DNA of 48,722 nt from positions 1 to 48,722 of the IMG/VR virus record IMGVR_UViG_3300028392_000097, one strand, 5' to 3'. Position numbers and translations under genes: made by a program. Of the stretch, positions 26,602 through 33,256 are shown piece by piece. Under the pieces are notes generated by a model that was given only the letters and a program-made list of their open reading frames with translations, did not search any database and was not told the origin of the DNA. Source of the DNA: a virus. Numbering within the stretch: the first letter of the stretch is position 1; each line of letters begins with the position of its first letter.

Positions 26602-26705
26602 TTACCATCTCCCCATGTCCAAACAATAAACCAAAACATTAAACCCAAACCACATATACCAAGCAACAATACAACCCAAGTTAATATGTTCCAAAACGTA
26701 TACAT
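26598..26705 (-). CDS. Tiny membrane protein (35 aa)
   Basis: ATG at 26705 with GAAAGGAGAATAAG just upstream, and a TGA that overlaps the next ATG (ATGA). Residues ~6-30 are a strongly hydrophobic, Trp-rich helix (NILTWVVLLLGICGLGLMFW). A perfect ribosome binding site and the 4-nt overlap make translation likely despite the length. Probably inserted in the inner membrane; function unknown. Confidence 0.65.
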   Translation of the reverse strand: MYTFWNILTWVVLLLGICGLGLMFWFIVWTWGDGK

Positions 26706-26706
26706 C

Positions 26707-26901
26707 TTATTCTCCTTTCAATGCGTTACTGACCACACTGCTGATAGAAGTAATTACAAATTCATAATCACTGCCATCTTTGTACATCTCTTTGATATGC
26801 TGATGAATTTCTTCTAACGCATATCGGTAGCGTTCCCCATTTAGTGCATCCTTTAACTTCTCTTCGTCATCAGGGTACGCAAACGATAATGTTGCGTGCA
26901 T
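26707..26901 (-). CDS. Small phage protein of the MHATLSF...EIHQHIK type (64 aa)
   Basis: I chose ATG 26901, preceded by AAAGGAGAACAT, since the product then starts MHATLSFAYPDDEEKLKDAL, matching a recurrent phage family with an N-terminal TLxF-P(E/D)D strand followed by two helices (ALEEIHQHIKEMYKD). An in-frame ATG at 26934 with its own GGAG is an alternative that adds 11 residues. Function unknown in the family as far as I know. It sits between the Cas4-like nuclease and the tiny membrane protein. Confidence 0.65.
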   Translation of the reverse strand: MHATLSFAYPDDEEKLKDALNGERYRYALEEIHQHIKEMYKDGSDYEFVITSISSVVSNALKGE

Positions 26902-26936
26902 ATGTTCTCCTTTGTGTATTGCGCTTGCTTGCATGT

Positions 26937-27599
26937 TTAAGCTCCTTCGTTATGTACGCATGTTTTAACAGGACACCAACCACGACAAGTAAAGTTTGGT
27001 TTGGCATTCCACATATCATTTTCTATTGACGCTTTCAATTGGTTGACATCTGAGAACCACTTGCCCCACATGTCGTCTTGGTTGTCTGCGTCATAAGATG
27101 TTTTTACAAGATCATCAGCAAACAAGAACATCAAGCCCGCTTTGACCTTCTTAACTTGCGGAAAGTGTTTAAAGATTGCCAACGATACGATCTCTAACTG
27201 TTTAATTTCAGGGTAGTTGTTCTTGCCAGTCTTGTAATCAATCGTGACCGCCTTATCCCCCTGCAAAATAATAATGTCAGCGACACCACGCCACCATACT
27301 TTCTTGTCAAAGAACCCGCAAGGCTCAAGATCAACGGTAAGCCCTAGCTTGTTCTCACACAACTTCTCACCTTCCATGTTGCGTACAGACTCAAGGGCTG
27401 CCTCAATCTTCTTATGCTTCTCAGGAATAGGAGCACCATTAGCAACGTATTCTTGAGCTAGCTTGTGAATTTCATTACCAAACGATATCGCTTCGCTTGG
27501 CGCTTCCTTTATGTCTTTCGCAACCCGTAAGTGATAGTACTTTTTAGGGCACTGCTGATACAGGGACAAACTACTATATGACCATACGACATTTGCCAT
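26937..27599 (-). CDS. Cas4/RecB-like PD-(D/E)XK nuclease with probable Fe-S cluster
   Basis: Starting at ATG 27599 (overlapping the polymerase TAA; GGAG upstream) this gives 220 aa. The nuclease core is visible: GNEIHKLAQEY (H45), WRGVADIIIL (D108), VTIDYKTGK (D121, K123) and Q134. C17 (YQQCPKKYY) together with C205, C209 and C214 (TCRGWCPVKTC) fits the four-Cys Fe-S arrangement of Cas4, AddB and related phage exonucleases. Likely processes DNA ends for recombination or replication with the neighbouring polymerase and helicase. No cas genes or CRISPR array are nearby, so this is not a CRISPR locus. Confidence 0.85.
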   Translation of the reverse strand: MANVVWSYSSLSLYQQCPKKYYHLRVAKDIKEAPSEAISFGNEIHKLAQEYVANGAPIPEKHKKIEAALESVRNMEGEKLCENKLGLTVDLEPCGFFDKKVWWRGVADIIILQGDKAVTIDYKTGKNNYPEIKQLEIVSLAIFKHFPQVKKVKAGLMFLFADDLVKTSYDADNQDDMWGKWFSDVNQLKASIENDMWNAKPNFTCRGWCPVKTCVHNEGA

Positions 27600-29425
27600 T
27601 AACAATCTCCATAATTTCGAGCCATGCCTGACTCGCAGTTGAGAGGCAACCCTTGCGCCCATGCAGGGGGAGTCCTCATACATTCTTCTACGTATGCTCT
27701 AGCTTCATGCGCTTCCTCGTCAGGTACAACGCAAGCAATAGCATCATGCACAGTTAGCACAACACGATACCTTTTTTCAATCTCAATCATCTGCTCACCA
27801 ATCACGCATCGCGCAACTGCCTGACATAAATTCTCGGCCACCTTACCACCGTATATCTTGTTAATGCCCATACGAGTCTTGTAAGTAAACTCTCCGGAGC
27901 TATGACGAGTTAGTTCCGGATAATTCAAAGACAGGCCGTTCGGTAGTTCAATGCCCGTAAGCGGATTGAGCACCACCACGTCCTGCGAGTCAACAATGTA
28001 TTCTTTACCTTTAATCATGGCGTCCAAAACATTGTTTAAATGATTCCACCATGTAGAGATCATGGGGTTGGTCTGCCTATACATTTTGATGATGAACTGA
28101 CATGTATCCAAATCCAAATCCGTGCCCATCGTCTTGAGCTGACGCTGAAACTTAACACCGCCCATACCGTAACCTGCACCAAGCACAGTGGTCTTGCCAA
28201 TAAAGCGTTCGGAAGGAGTTATATCTTCGGGGTGCTTGCTGTAGATCATCGACGCCATGAATTTATACACATCTTCTTTGTCCGCAAACTTCTTCACCAA
28301 ACTATGCGACCCAGTGAGCCACGCCAATATCCGCGCTTCAATTTGAGCCGAGTCACAGTCAATGATGACATGCCCGCGAGGAGCCACGATACATCTCTTG
28401 AGCTTGCCCCCTAACTCGCCACGACTTGGCAAGTTCTGTAGATTGATCTTGTCTGACCCGCCCCACCGCCCCGTATGAGCCGCGTAGTATTTCAACGGAA
28501 TAGGAAGACGGCGAAGGGCCCCACGGATATGCCCGCGTCGTGATATTGAGATAAACCGCTCAGTGCGTGTCTCCTCAAGCGTTGACTTAGCGCCCACTCG
28601 TGCAGATACAAGAGCTTGTATAACTTCGTTCTTATGATCGAGCAACTCCATAAACTCGTCATCACTCTTAGCGAACGCATAGGTTAAGTTGCCCGTCGCA
28701 GGGCTGACCTTCATCGGAGGCGTCACACCATTGATCGTCAACAACTCCGCAAACTTGGCACTACTGTTAAGTACTTCCTTGGTAATCTTGGCATCGGCAA
28801 ATAGTTTCTCTTTGCGCTCGCGCACGCCAATCAAATGCTTCTCAAGCTCCTCGGTGTTGAGTTCAAGCAAGGGATCGCTGAACATGCGTAACGTAATATC
28901 AATTAACCGCTTCTCTTTAATAGGGAAACCTCTGTTAAGCTCGTGATAGAGTGCATATGTCAACTCAACATCGTTCTTACAATATTCACCGTACTGCTCT
29001 AGTTGACTAACAGGAAAATCCAAGCGATGCAAGCCTAACGCGTCATTGACTTCTAAACCTTTAGTGCCAAGGCCAAAGTGTTGCACAAGATTCTTTAAGC
29101 TGACGCTCACGCTTGTACCAAACAGTGCGCGGGCCATCGACAGCGTATCAAGCCACGCCTTGGGTCTTTGCCCAAACACCCACGTCAAAATAGCCGAATC
29201 AAACATAGCATTATGGGCTAACACGAAATGATTCCCCCAATCATATTGAGCAAGCCATTCAGCCGTTTCTTGGAACTCGCCGGAAAACCAAACCGTTGGT
29301 TCGGAATTTACTTTTACGGCAACGCCAATCACCTCGAACCGAGGATCACGAACGTACTCTTCCGTTGTTAATTTCGACAAAGAAAAATCTCGGTCGTAAA
29401 ACGTTTCAAAATCTATCGTAATCAT
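27599..29425 (-). CDS. DNA polymerase, family A, with 3'-5' exonuclease domain
   Basis: ATG 29425 (GGAAG upstream) gives 608 aa. The DnaQ-like exonuclease comes first: IDFETF (D5, E7), LAHNAMFD (D76) and YCKNDVELTY (D152). The family A polymerase follows: motif A IIDCDSAQIEAR (D358), motif B ERFIGKTTVLGAGYG (R407, K411, Y419, G420) and motif C LTVHDAI (H560, D561). It is shorter than Pol I but normal for phage T7-like replicative enzymes. The start overlaps the preceding gene by 20 nt. It replicates the phage genome with the primase-helicase and SSB encoded downstream. Confidence 0.93.
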   Translation of the reverse strand: MITIDFETFYDRDFSLSKLTTEEYVRDPRFEVIGVAVKVNSEPTVWFSGEFQETAEWLAQYDWGNHFVLAHNAMFDSAILTWVFGQRPKAWLDTLSMARALFGTSVSVSLKNLVQHFGLGTKGLEVNDALGLHRLDFPVSQLEQYGEYCKNDVELTYALYHELNRGFPIKEKRLIDITLRMFSDPLLELNTEELEKHLIGVRERKEKLFADAKITKEVLNSSAKFAELLTINGVTPPMKVSPATGNLTYAFAKSDDEFMELLDHKNEVIQALVSARVGAKSTLEETRTERFISISRRGHIRGALRRLPIPLKYYAAHTGRWGGSDKINLQNLPSRGELGGKLKRCIVAPRGHVIIDCDSAQIEARILAWLTGSHSLVKKFADKEDVYKFMASMIYSKHPEDITPSERFIGKTTVLGAGYGMGGVKFQRQLKTMGTDLDLDTCQFIIKMYRQTNPMISTWWNHLNNVLDAMIKGKEYIVDSQDVVVLNPLTGIELPNGLSLNYPELTRHSSGEFTYKTRMGINKIYGGKVAENLCQAVARCVIGEQMIEIEKRYRVVLTVHDAIACVVPDEEAHEARAYVEECMRTPPAWAQGLPLNCESGMARNYGDC

Positions 29426-29648
29426 TCTTGCTTCCAATAACAAGTTCCATCGCACGATTCAAAACCCTAGCGCGTTTTTTTAACTTTATGGCGCGCCTTG
29501 CAATAAGACGTTCGTAAAAACGCATGTGGTCTATTAAATCATCAATCTTGGCCAGGGAACTGGCGTCATCGTCATCAAGCAAATCAATCTTTTCGCAGAG
29601 AGCTTTGATCTGATCGGGTAGCGGATACCGTAGCAAGCGTTCTAGCAT
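29406..29648 (-). CDS. Hypothetical 80-aa helical protein
   Basis: ATG 29648 has GGAAG about 8 nt upstream. The protein is highly helical and charged, with KALCEKIDLLDDDDASSLAK and a basic segment (LIARRAIKLKKRARVLNRAM) before the C-terminus. It overlaps the VRR-NUC gene by 65 nt and the polymerase gene by 20 nt, which is unusual here. A later ATG (residue 42) would remove the first overlap. No family recognised; possibly a polymerase accessory. Confidence 0.55.
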   Translation of the reverse strand: MLERLLRYPLPDQIKALCEKIDLLDDDDASSLAKIDDLIDHMRFYERLIARRAIKLKKRARVLNRAMELVIGSKNDYDRF

Positions 29649-29946
29649 ATTGTTCTTCCATCCAAGTAAGGTGTATCACGACATCGTGATAGTTTGTTTC
29701 GTTGACGACGAGTGCAACCCCATGGCTTTTTCTAATCCGTGCAAGTTCTCGTTCTTGTAATAATGTGGTGCGCCCCTTGCCCGCCTTGCATTCGATTGCA
29801 AGAAAGTATCCGCAGTGGCATACTATAATATCAGGTATGCCCGCACGACCAAAGCCGTTGCTAGCGGGTGAGAAGTGAAAGGCTCCGCGCTCCTCGAGGA
29901 TGCGCTTTACTTTTATCTTAACTTTTGTTTCTGGTGTTGTGCTCAT
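29584..29946 (-). CDS. VRR-NUC domain nuclease
   Basis: This 120-aa protein is a minimal VRR-NUC (PD-(D/E)XK-like) nuclease of the type that resolves branched DNA. The motifs are RAGIPDIIV (D39), FLAIECKAGKG (E52, K54) and LLQERELARIRKSHG (Q64), in the expected order and spacing. The start ATG at 29946 lies only 6 nt after a strong -10 box (29953-29958), so its mRNA may be leaderless or nearly so. The C-terminal ~25 residues extend beyond the domain. Confidence 0.87.
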   Translation of the reverse strand: MSTTPETKVKIKVKRILEERGAFHFSPASNGFGRAGIPDIIVCHCGYFLAIECKAGKGRTTLLQERELARIRKSHGVALVVNETNYHDVVIHLTWMEEQYARTLATVSATRSDQSSLRKD

Positions 29947-29952
29947 ACTCTT

Positions 29953-29980
29953 AGTATATGGGCAAACTAGACAAAGTCAA
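29953..29980 (-). promoter_or_regulatory. Sigma70-like promoter at VRR-NUC gene
   Basis: On the minus strand: -35 TTGACT (29980-29975), 16-bp spacer, -10 TATACT (29958-29953). The ATG at 29946 begins 6 nt after the -10, so the expected start of transcription coincides with the start codon. The region after the -35 (TTGTCTAG) resembles two other phage promoters in this window. Confidence 0.65.
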
Positions 29981-30006
29981 GTACTATTTTGAAAATATTT
30001 ATATAA

Positions 30007-30035
30007 AGAATTATCGACACGATGTCGATTATTCC
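30007..30035. repeat. Palindromic repeat, copy 1
   Basis: Core ATCGACA-CGA-TGTCGAT at 30013-30029 with outer AGAA/TTCC-type flanks. It lies between a leftward terminator (30040-30065) and the VRR-NUC promoter, 61 nt upstream of the ATG at 29946. Member of the eight-copy family. Confidence 0.85.
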
Positions 30036-30039
30036 AGAC

Positions 30040-30065
30040 AAAAAAAGACCCGCACTAGGCGGGTC
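30040..30065 (-). terminator. Rho-independent terminator (leftward)
   Basis: Stem GACCCGC (30047-30053) with GCGGGTC (30059-30065), loop of 5 nt. On the minus strand it is followed by seven T (30046-30040). It ends the transcript of the 285-aa gene (stop at 30082) just before a new promoter. Confidence 0.88.
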
Positions 30066-30081
30066 ATAAGATACTAAATTA

Positions 30082-30939
30082 TTATTTAATTATTGCAAAC
30101 GATTCGTTTGTGTATTTAAAGCCTACATCTCTCACGATTTCTTCGTCCGATACGAGTTGCAGTACTGCTAGTTTATTTTGCCAGTCTTCGGGTAAGTCCT
30201 CATATACTTTGCACACAACAGTATCGTTCTCGTAAAACATATAACCATCTTCGTGCTTTATTATGCTGATGACTTTGTTTGTATCAAGTAGTCTCTCTAT
30301 GTCCCGCGCTAGCCTGTAGTCCCCCATGTGCTTCTCATAGCTAGGGTTCGTAAAGATTGCCTCGACCTCTTGCTTGGTAACAGGACTGATCTCACGATTC
30401 GTCAGCATGTGAAACATGTAGACTTGTACCTTGACCCACTTATTACCAATCTCTGAACCACGCACTATCCGGTGCTTCAAGTTACTGATGCTATCCCTAA
30501 GTTCATTACGTACCTTCGCATTGCCTAAGCTGTATAGCTCTGCGAGATCCTTCGCCTTCCAATACTTCTTGGCATGACGCATGGCTATGTTGAGCTTGCT
30601 TGAGGATGTTACGTCCCTCGTGCCCCTTGTCTTCTGAATCCGATCTGATTGGATGCAGTACATGATGACACTCTTGCGCCAGTCCTTCTCGACATACACC
30701 GTGCCGACTTTCTGATTGTTGGAATACACAAGGAGCTCTCGCGTAAACCTCTTATCATCCGGTGCGCTTATGTAGTTGTCACCAATCTTGTCGATACTCA
30801 AGGTACTGCTACCCCTGTCTTTCTTCGTATTGGTGAATGAATACGTTGGGTTTGCAAGGGCAAAGGGCACGACGAAGTGCGCCAATGCGGGATCGAGAAT
30901 AATGTTCTCGGGCAGGGTTACATTTGCTAATGTTGTCAT
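30082..30939 (-). CDS. Hypothetical 285-aa early protein
   Basis: The ATG at 30939 lies close downstream of the DUF3150-like gene. The N-terminus (residues 1-90) has alternating strands and a Ser/Thr-rich turn (GSSTLSIDKIGDNYI). A basic helical region (120-160) contains NIAMRHAKKYWKAKDLAEL. The C-terminus is mixed alpha/beta with acidic patches and ends IVRDVGFKYTNESFAIIK. I recognise no catalytic motif. It is the last gene before a strong terminator, and probably belongs with the MoxR/VWA module by co-transcription only. Confidence 0.65.
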   Translation of the reverse strand: MTTLANVTLPENIILDPALAHFVVPFALANPTYSFTNTKKDRGSSTLSIDKIGDNYISAPDDKRFTRELLVYSNNQKVGTVYVEKDWRKSVIMYCIQSDRIQKTRGTRDVTSSSKLNIAMRHAKKYWKAKDLAELYSLGNAKVRNELRDSISNLKHRIVRGSEIGNKWVKVQVYMFHMLTNREISPVTKQEVEAIFTNPSYEKHMGDYRLARDIERLLDTNKVISIIKHEDGYMFYENDTVVCKVYEDLPEDWQNKLAVLQLVSDEEIVRDVGFKYTNESFAIIK

Positions 30940-30945
30940 GTTGTA

Positions 30946-31833
30946 TTACCAGTTGAATTTGTTAATGATTTCATCGACAGATGATTTGAGTTCGAGCCTA
31001 GCATGAGATGATGAGCGCAGATCATCGGGATCAACGTTGTTGATCGTCGACTCAAGCATACGCCTAGCCTTCTCTAGTTCGGGATCTTTCGTGACGTTGA
31101 GCCTAGTCAGCAGATCACAAAGACCCGTGGCATTCTCAACCAAGGTATCACGAAATATCTTGCGATCACCGTTGGGCTTGTCCGTCATCGTATTACTTAT
31201 GTGCATGAGTACTTCATGCAAGCGGTTCCACGGTTCACGCATAGCATCGGCCAGCTTGTCCGTGTACATCTTTTCGTACTGCTCTGCAAGATCCGCTTTG
31301 ACGCGCTCTTCACAGTTGATACGGAAGTCACCCTTCTCTGGAACAGGGAGAAAGTTATACTCGAACTTGAAGCGACGGGGCAATGTCTCCACATCAGGAA
31401 ACTCTTCGGCCTTGTAGTACTTGCCCAGCTTGAACGCCTGATCGCTCTTCAAGGTTGGATAGATGTCAATGAAGTCATTGACCAAGCCGTAGAAGTTAGT
31501 CTCCATCGTAGCAAGTTGCTCGCGATACTTGAAGAAGTTCTCCATGGGCAGTAAGCTGATGCCCTTCATCCAAGGCAAGGTCTGTGATGAGTTCCAAGCC
31601 CTAGCTTTCGCCGAGTACTTCTCTATCTTCTTGAGGTGGTCACTGCCCGCCATGAGATACTTGTACACCGAGCCCGCATCCTGATCTGCGTTCTTCTCGT
31701 TGTTCACATCCATGGTTGTCTCGTTGTCACGCTTACGCGCAGTCCATGTGCTGATCCGTAGTTCAACCAACATCGCCATAGAGGATAGCGATAATACCGG
31801 TGTAGGGTTAGTCGTCATTGTATTCTCTGTCAT
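30946..31833 (-). CDS. DUF3150-like protein (partner of MoxR/VWA module)
   Basis: I start at ATG 31833 with AAGGAGC upstream; a longer in-frame form adds residues encoded through the palindromic repeat. The 295-aa product is almost all helical: LVELRISTWTARKRDNETT, a long acidic/basic middle and a Leu-rich coiled-coil end. The opening (helical LVELRISxWxARKxD) and the neighbourhood of a MoxR ATPase plus VWA protein fit DUF3150 proteins found beside such pairs in other phages. The assignment is from layout, not an exact motif. Confidence 0.5.
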   Translation of the reverse strand: MTENTMTTNPTPVLSLSSMAMLVELRISTWTARKRDNETTMDVNNEKNADQDAGSVYKYLMAGSDHLKKIEKYSAKARAWNSSQTLPWMKGISLLPMENFFKYREQLATMETNFYGLVNDFIDIYPTLKSDQAFKLGKYYKAEEFPDVETLPRRFKFEYNFLPVPEKGDFRINCEERVKADLAEQYEKMYTDKLADAMREPWNRLHEVLMHISNTMTDKPNGDRKIFRDTLVENATGLCDLLTRLNVTKDPELEKARRMLESTINNVDPDDLRSSSHARLELKSSVDEIINKFNW

Positions 31834-31834
31834 G

Positions 31835-32920
31835 TTAAGCTCCTTGTTTTGGGTTAGGATTAATCGACATGATGTCGATATTTCCGATGGTGAATTCAAT
31901 CTCGTCATAGAAATTCAGATTGGTCTTGGTTGGTATCGCGCCCTGATCGAGACGCACCTTCTCAAACACTTGGTCTCTGAACAAGTACTTGACTAGCGCG
32001 CTCAAGTAATCATCCAATTCACGATGAGAGATGTTCATTTGCCTATCCTCAGAGTTTGAGGTATAGGTTTTATAACTACCTTGTTGTTGCAAGATCACGT
32101 ACAAGGCCTCAGTCCACTTACTGCCTGACTCGTCTGTGATCCAGTTGAACAACATCTCACAGCTAGGGCGATAAAAATCCGCATACTGTTTGCTATGCTG
32201 ACGATTACCCCTGAACGGAAGTTTGCCCGCTTTTCGTGACTCGTCCCACACACGGTGAACCAACTCATGTTCTTCTTCAGTTCGGTTCGCTGAATACACT
32301 AAATTACCGCGAAGTTTGTCGTACTGCGACTCAGACGGCACACCATTCGCGACCCTAAAGATTTCGTAGGTCTCGTTAACTGCTTCACCCTTGTGTGTCT
32401 CCGATATAGCATTCACGATGTTGAACCAGTCCTTAAACTTACTGACTTTCTTCATCGCTTCGGCGTAGGGCTTGCGTCTAATGCGTGTTGCGTAAGCAGT
32501 AGGTACGTTTAGGAAAAAGCATTTGCCACCATCCATTACTTGGAAGTTGTAACTCTGCCCACGCTCCATGGCGTAGAACTCACTGCCTACACGCAGTAGC
32601 AAGCGCCCGCGATTCCACCCAAACCCGAGGTTAAGTGGCACGAAGTTACAGATATTGTCAGGCACGAATGCCGACCAATACGCAGGGGCATGCACAGAGA
32701 AGGTATTGTCCGAGCGCCATGTGACGAGCGGATTACGATAGTAGTACAACTCAACGGTGCTAGAGTCCGGCATGCGTATGCTTGCCATTTCGTGATGCCG
32801 TCTTATACCGAGAGGCCTAACTTGCTGCGGATGACGCGCGATTGGTTTGATATTCTCGTACCATTTTTTAGCTTCCGCAAAGCTATTCAGCTTGCGTACA
32901 TTTGCGGTGTTGTAACCCAT
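31835..32920 (-). CDS. Hypothetical 361-aa early protein
   Basis: ATG 32920 has AAAGGAAAAT upstream; the longer open frame lacks a signal. The product begins MGYNTANVRKLNSFAEAKKW and continues with beta-rich segments containing many Tyr, Trp and Arg (TVELYYYRNPLVTWRSD, GFGWNRGRLLLRVGS) and a helical C-terminal half (DDYLSALVKYLFRDQVFEKV). I do not recognise the family. It is co-transcribed with the MoxR ATPase, VWA protein and DUF3150-like protein. Its final codons overlap palindromic repeat copy 2, which may constrain the C-terminus. Confidence 0.65.
   Translation of the reverse strand: MGYNTANVRKLNSFAEAKKWYENIKPIARHPQQVRPLGIRRHHEMASIRMPDSSTVELYYYRNPLVTWRSDNTFSVHAPAYWSAFVPDNICNFVPLNLGFGWNRGRLLLRVGSEFYAMERGQSYNFQVMDGGKCFFLNVPTAYATRIRRKPYAEAMKKVSKFKDWFNIVNAISETHKGEAVNETYEIFRVANGVPSESQYDKLRGNLVYSANRTEEEHELVHRVWDESRKAGKLPFRGNRQHSKQYADFYRPSCEMLFNWITDESGSKWTEALYVILQQQGSYKTYTSNSEDRQMNISHRELDDYLSALVKYLFRDQVFEKVRLDQGAIPTKTNLNFYDEIEFTIGNIDIMSINPNPKQGA
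31857..31885. repeat. Palindromic repeat, copy 2
   Basis: Core ATCGACA-TGA-TGTCGAT at 31863-31879. It lies inside the last codons of the 361-aa gene and 24 nt upstream of the DUF3150-like start codon (31833), just before its ribosome binding site. Confidence 0.85.
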
Positions 32921-32921
32921 T

Positions 32922-33104
32922 TTATTTTCCTTTAAAAAGATATGCTTTTTGAATAAGGGACATGGACAGAGAAAGCTTCTCTGCTTCATCCCGACGTTTT
33001 TGAGCGTTGTAGTAATCGTTAACGATCACCATCCGTCCGATCTGTGGACGCTCTTTCGGTTGTACAAAGACAACCTCTCCCTTGCCTTTAACTACGAGTG
33101 GCAT
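32922..33104 (-). CDS. Small basic 60-aa protein
   Basis: ATG 33104 with AAGGAG upstream, starting 2 nt after the stop of the RHH-like gene. The product reads MPLVVKGKGEVVFVQPKERP then a helical Lys/Arg/Glu tail (NDYYNAQKRRDEAEKLSLSM). It has no recognised domain. Tight spacing and a good ribosome binding site support expression. Confidence 0.6.
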   Translation of the reverse strand: MPLVVKGKGEVVFVQPKERPQIGRMVIVNDYYNAQKRRDEAEKLSLSMSLIQKAYLFKGK

Positions 33105-33106
33105 AG

Positions 33107-33256
33107 CTACTCCTTGTTATAGACAGCGATCAAGTGGCGAACCACCTGACCAAGAGTTGGTTCAAACCCTAGTTGTTTAACTAGGTCTTGTTGTACCTTA
33201 TGCAGTAGATCAAAGGTATCTCGATTGAGATTAATTGAATACGATGCGTTGCTCAT
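33107..33256 (-). CDS. Ribbon-helix-helix-like small protein (49 aa), candidate repressor
   Basis: The ATG at 33256 overlaps the VWA gene stop (ATGA), and the TAG at 33107-33109 precedes the next ATG by 2 nt. The product has the layout of a ribbon-helix-helix DNA-binding protein: a short strand (SYSINLN), helix A (RDTFDLLHKVQQDLVKQLG) and helix B (TLGQVVRHLIAVYNK). Such proteins dimerise and bind short palindromes in pairs. With eight palindromes in the surrounding 10 kb it is a natural candidate regulator, but this is inference; a non-DNA-binding role is equally possible. Confidence 0.55.
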   Translation of the reverse strand: MSNASYSINLNRDTFDLLHKVQQDLVKQLGFEPTLGQVVRHLIAVYNKE

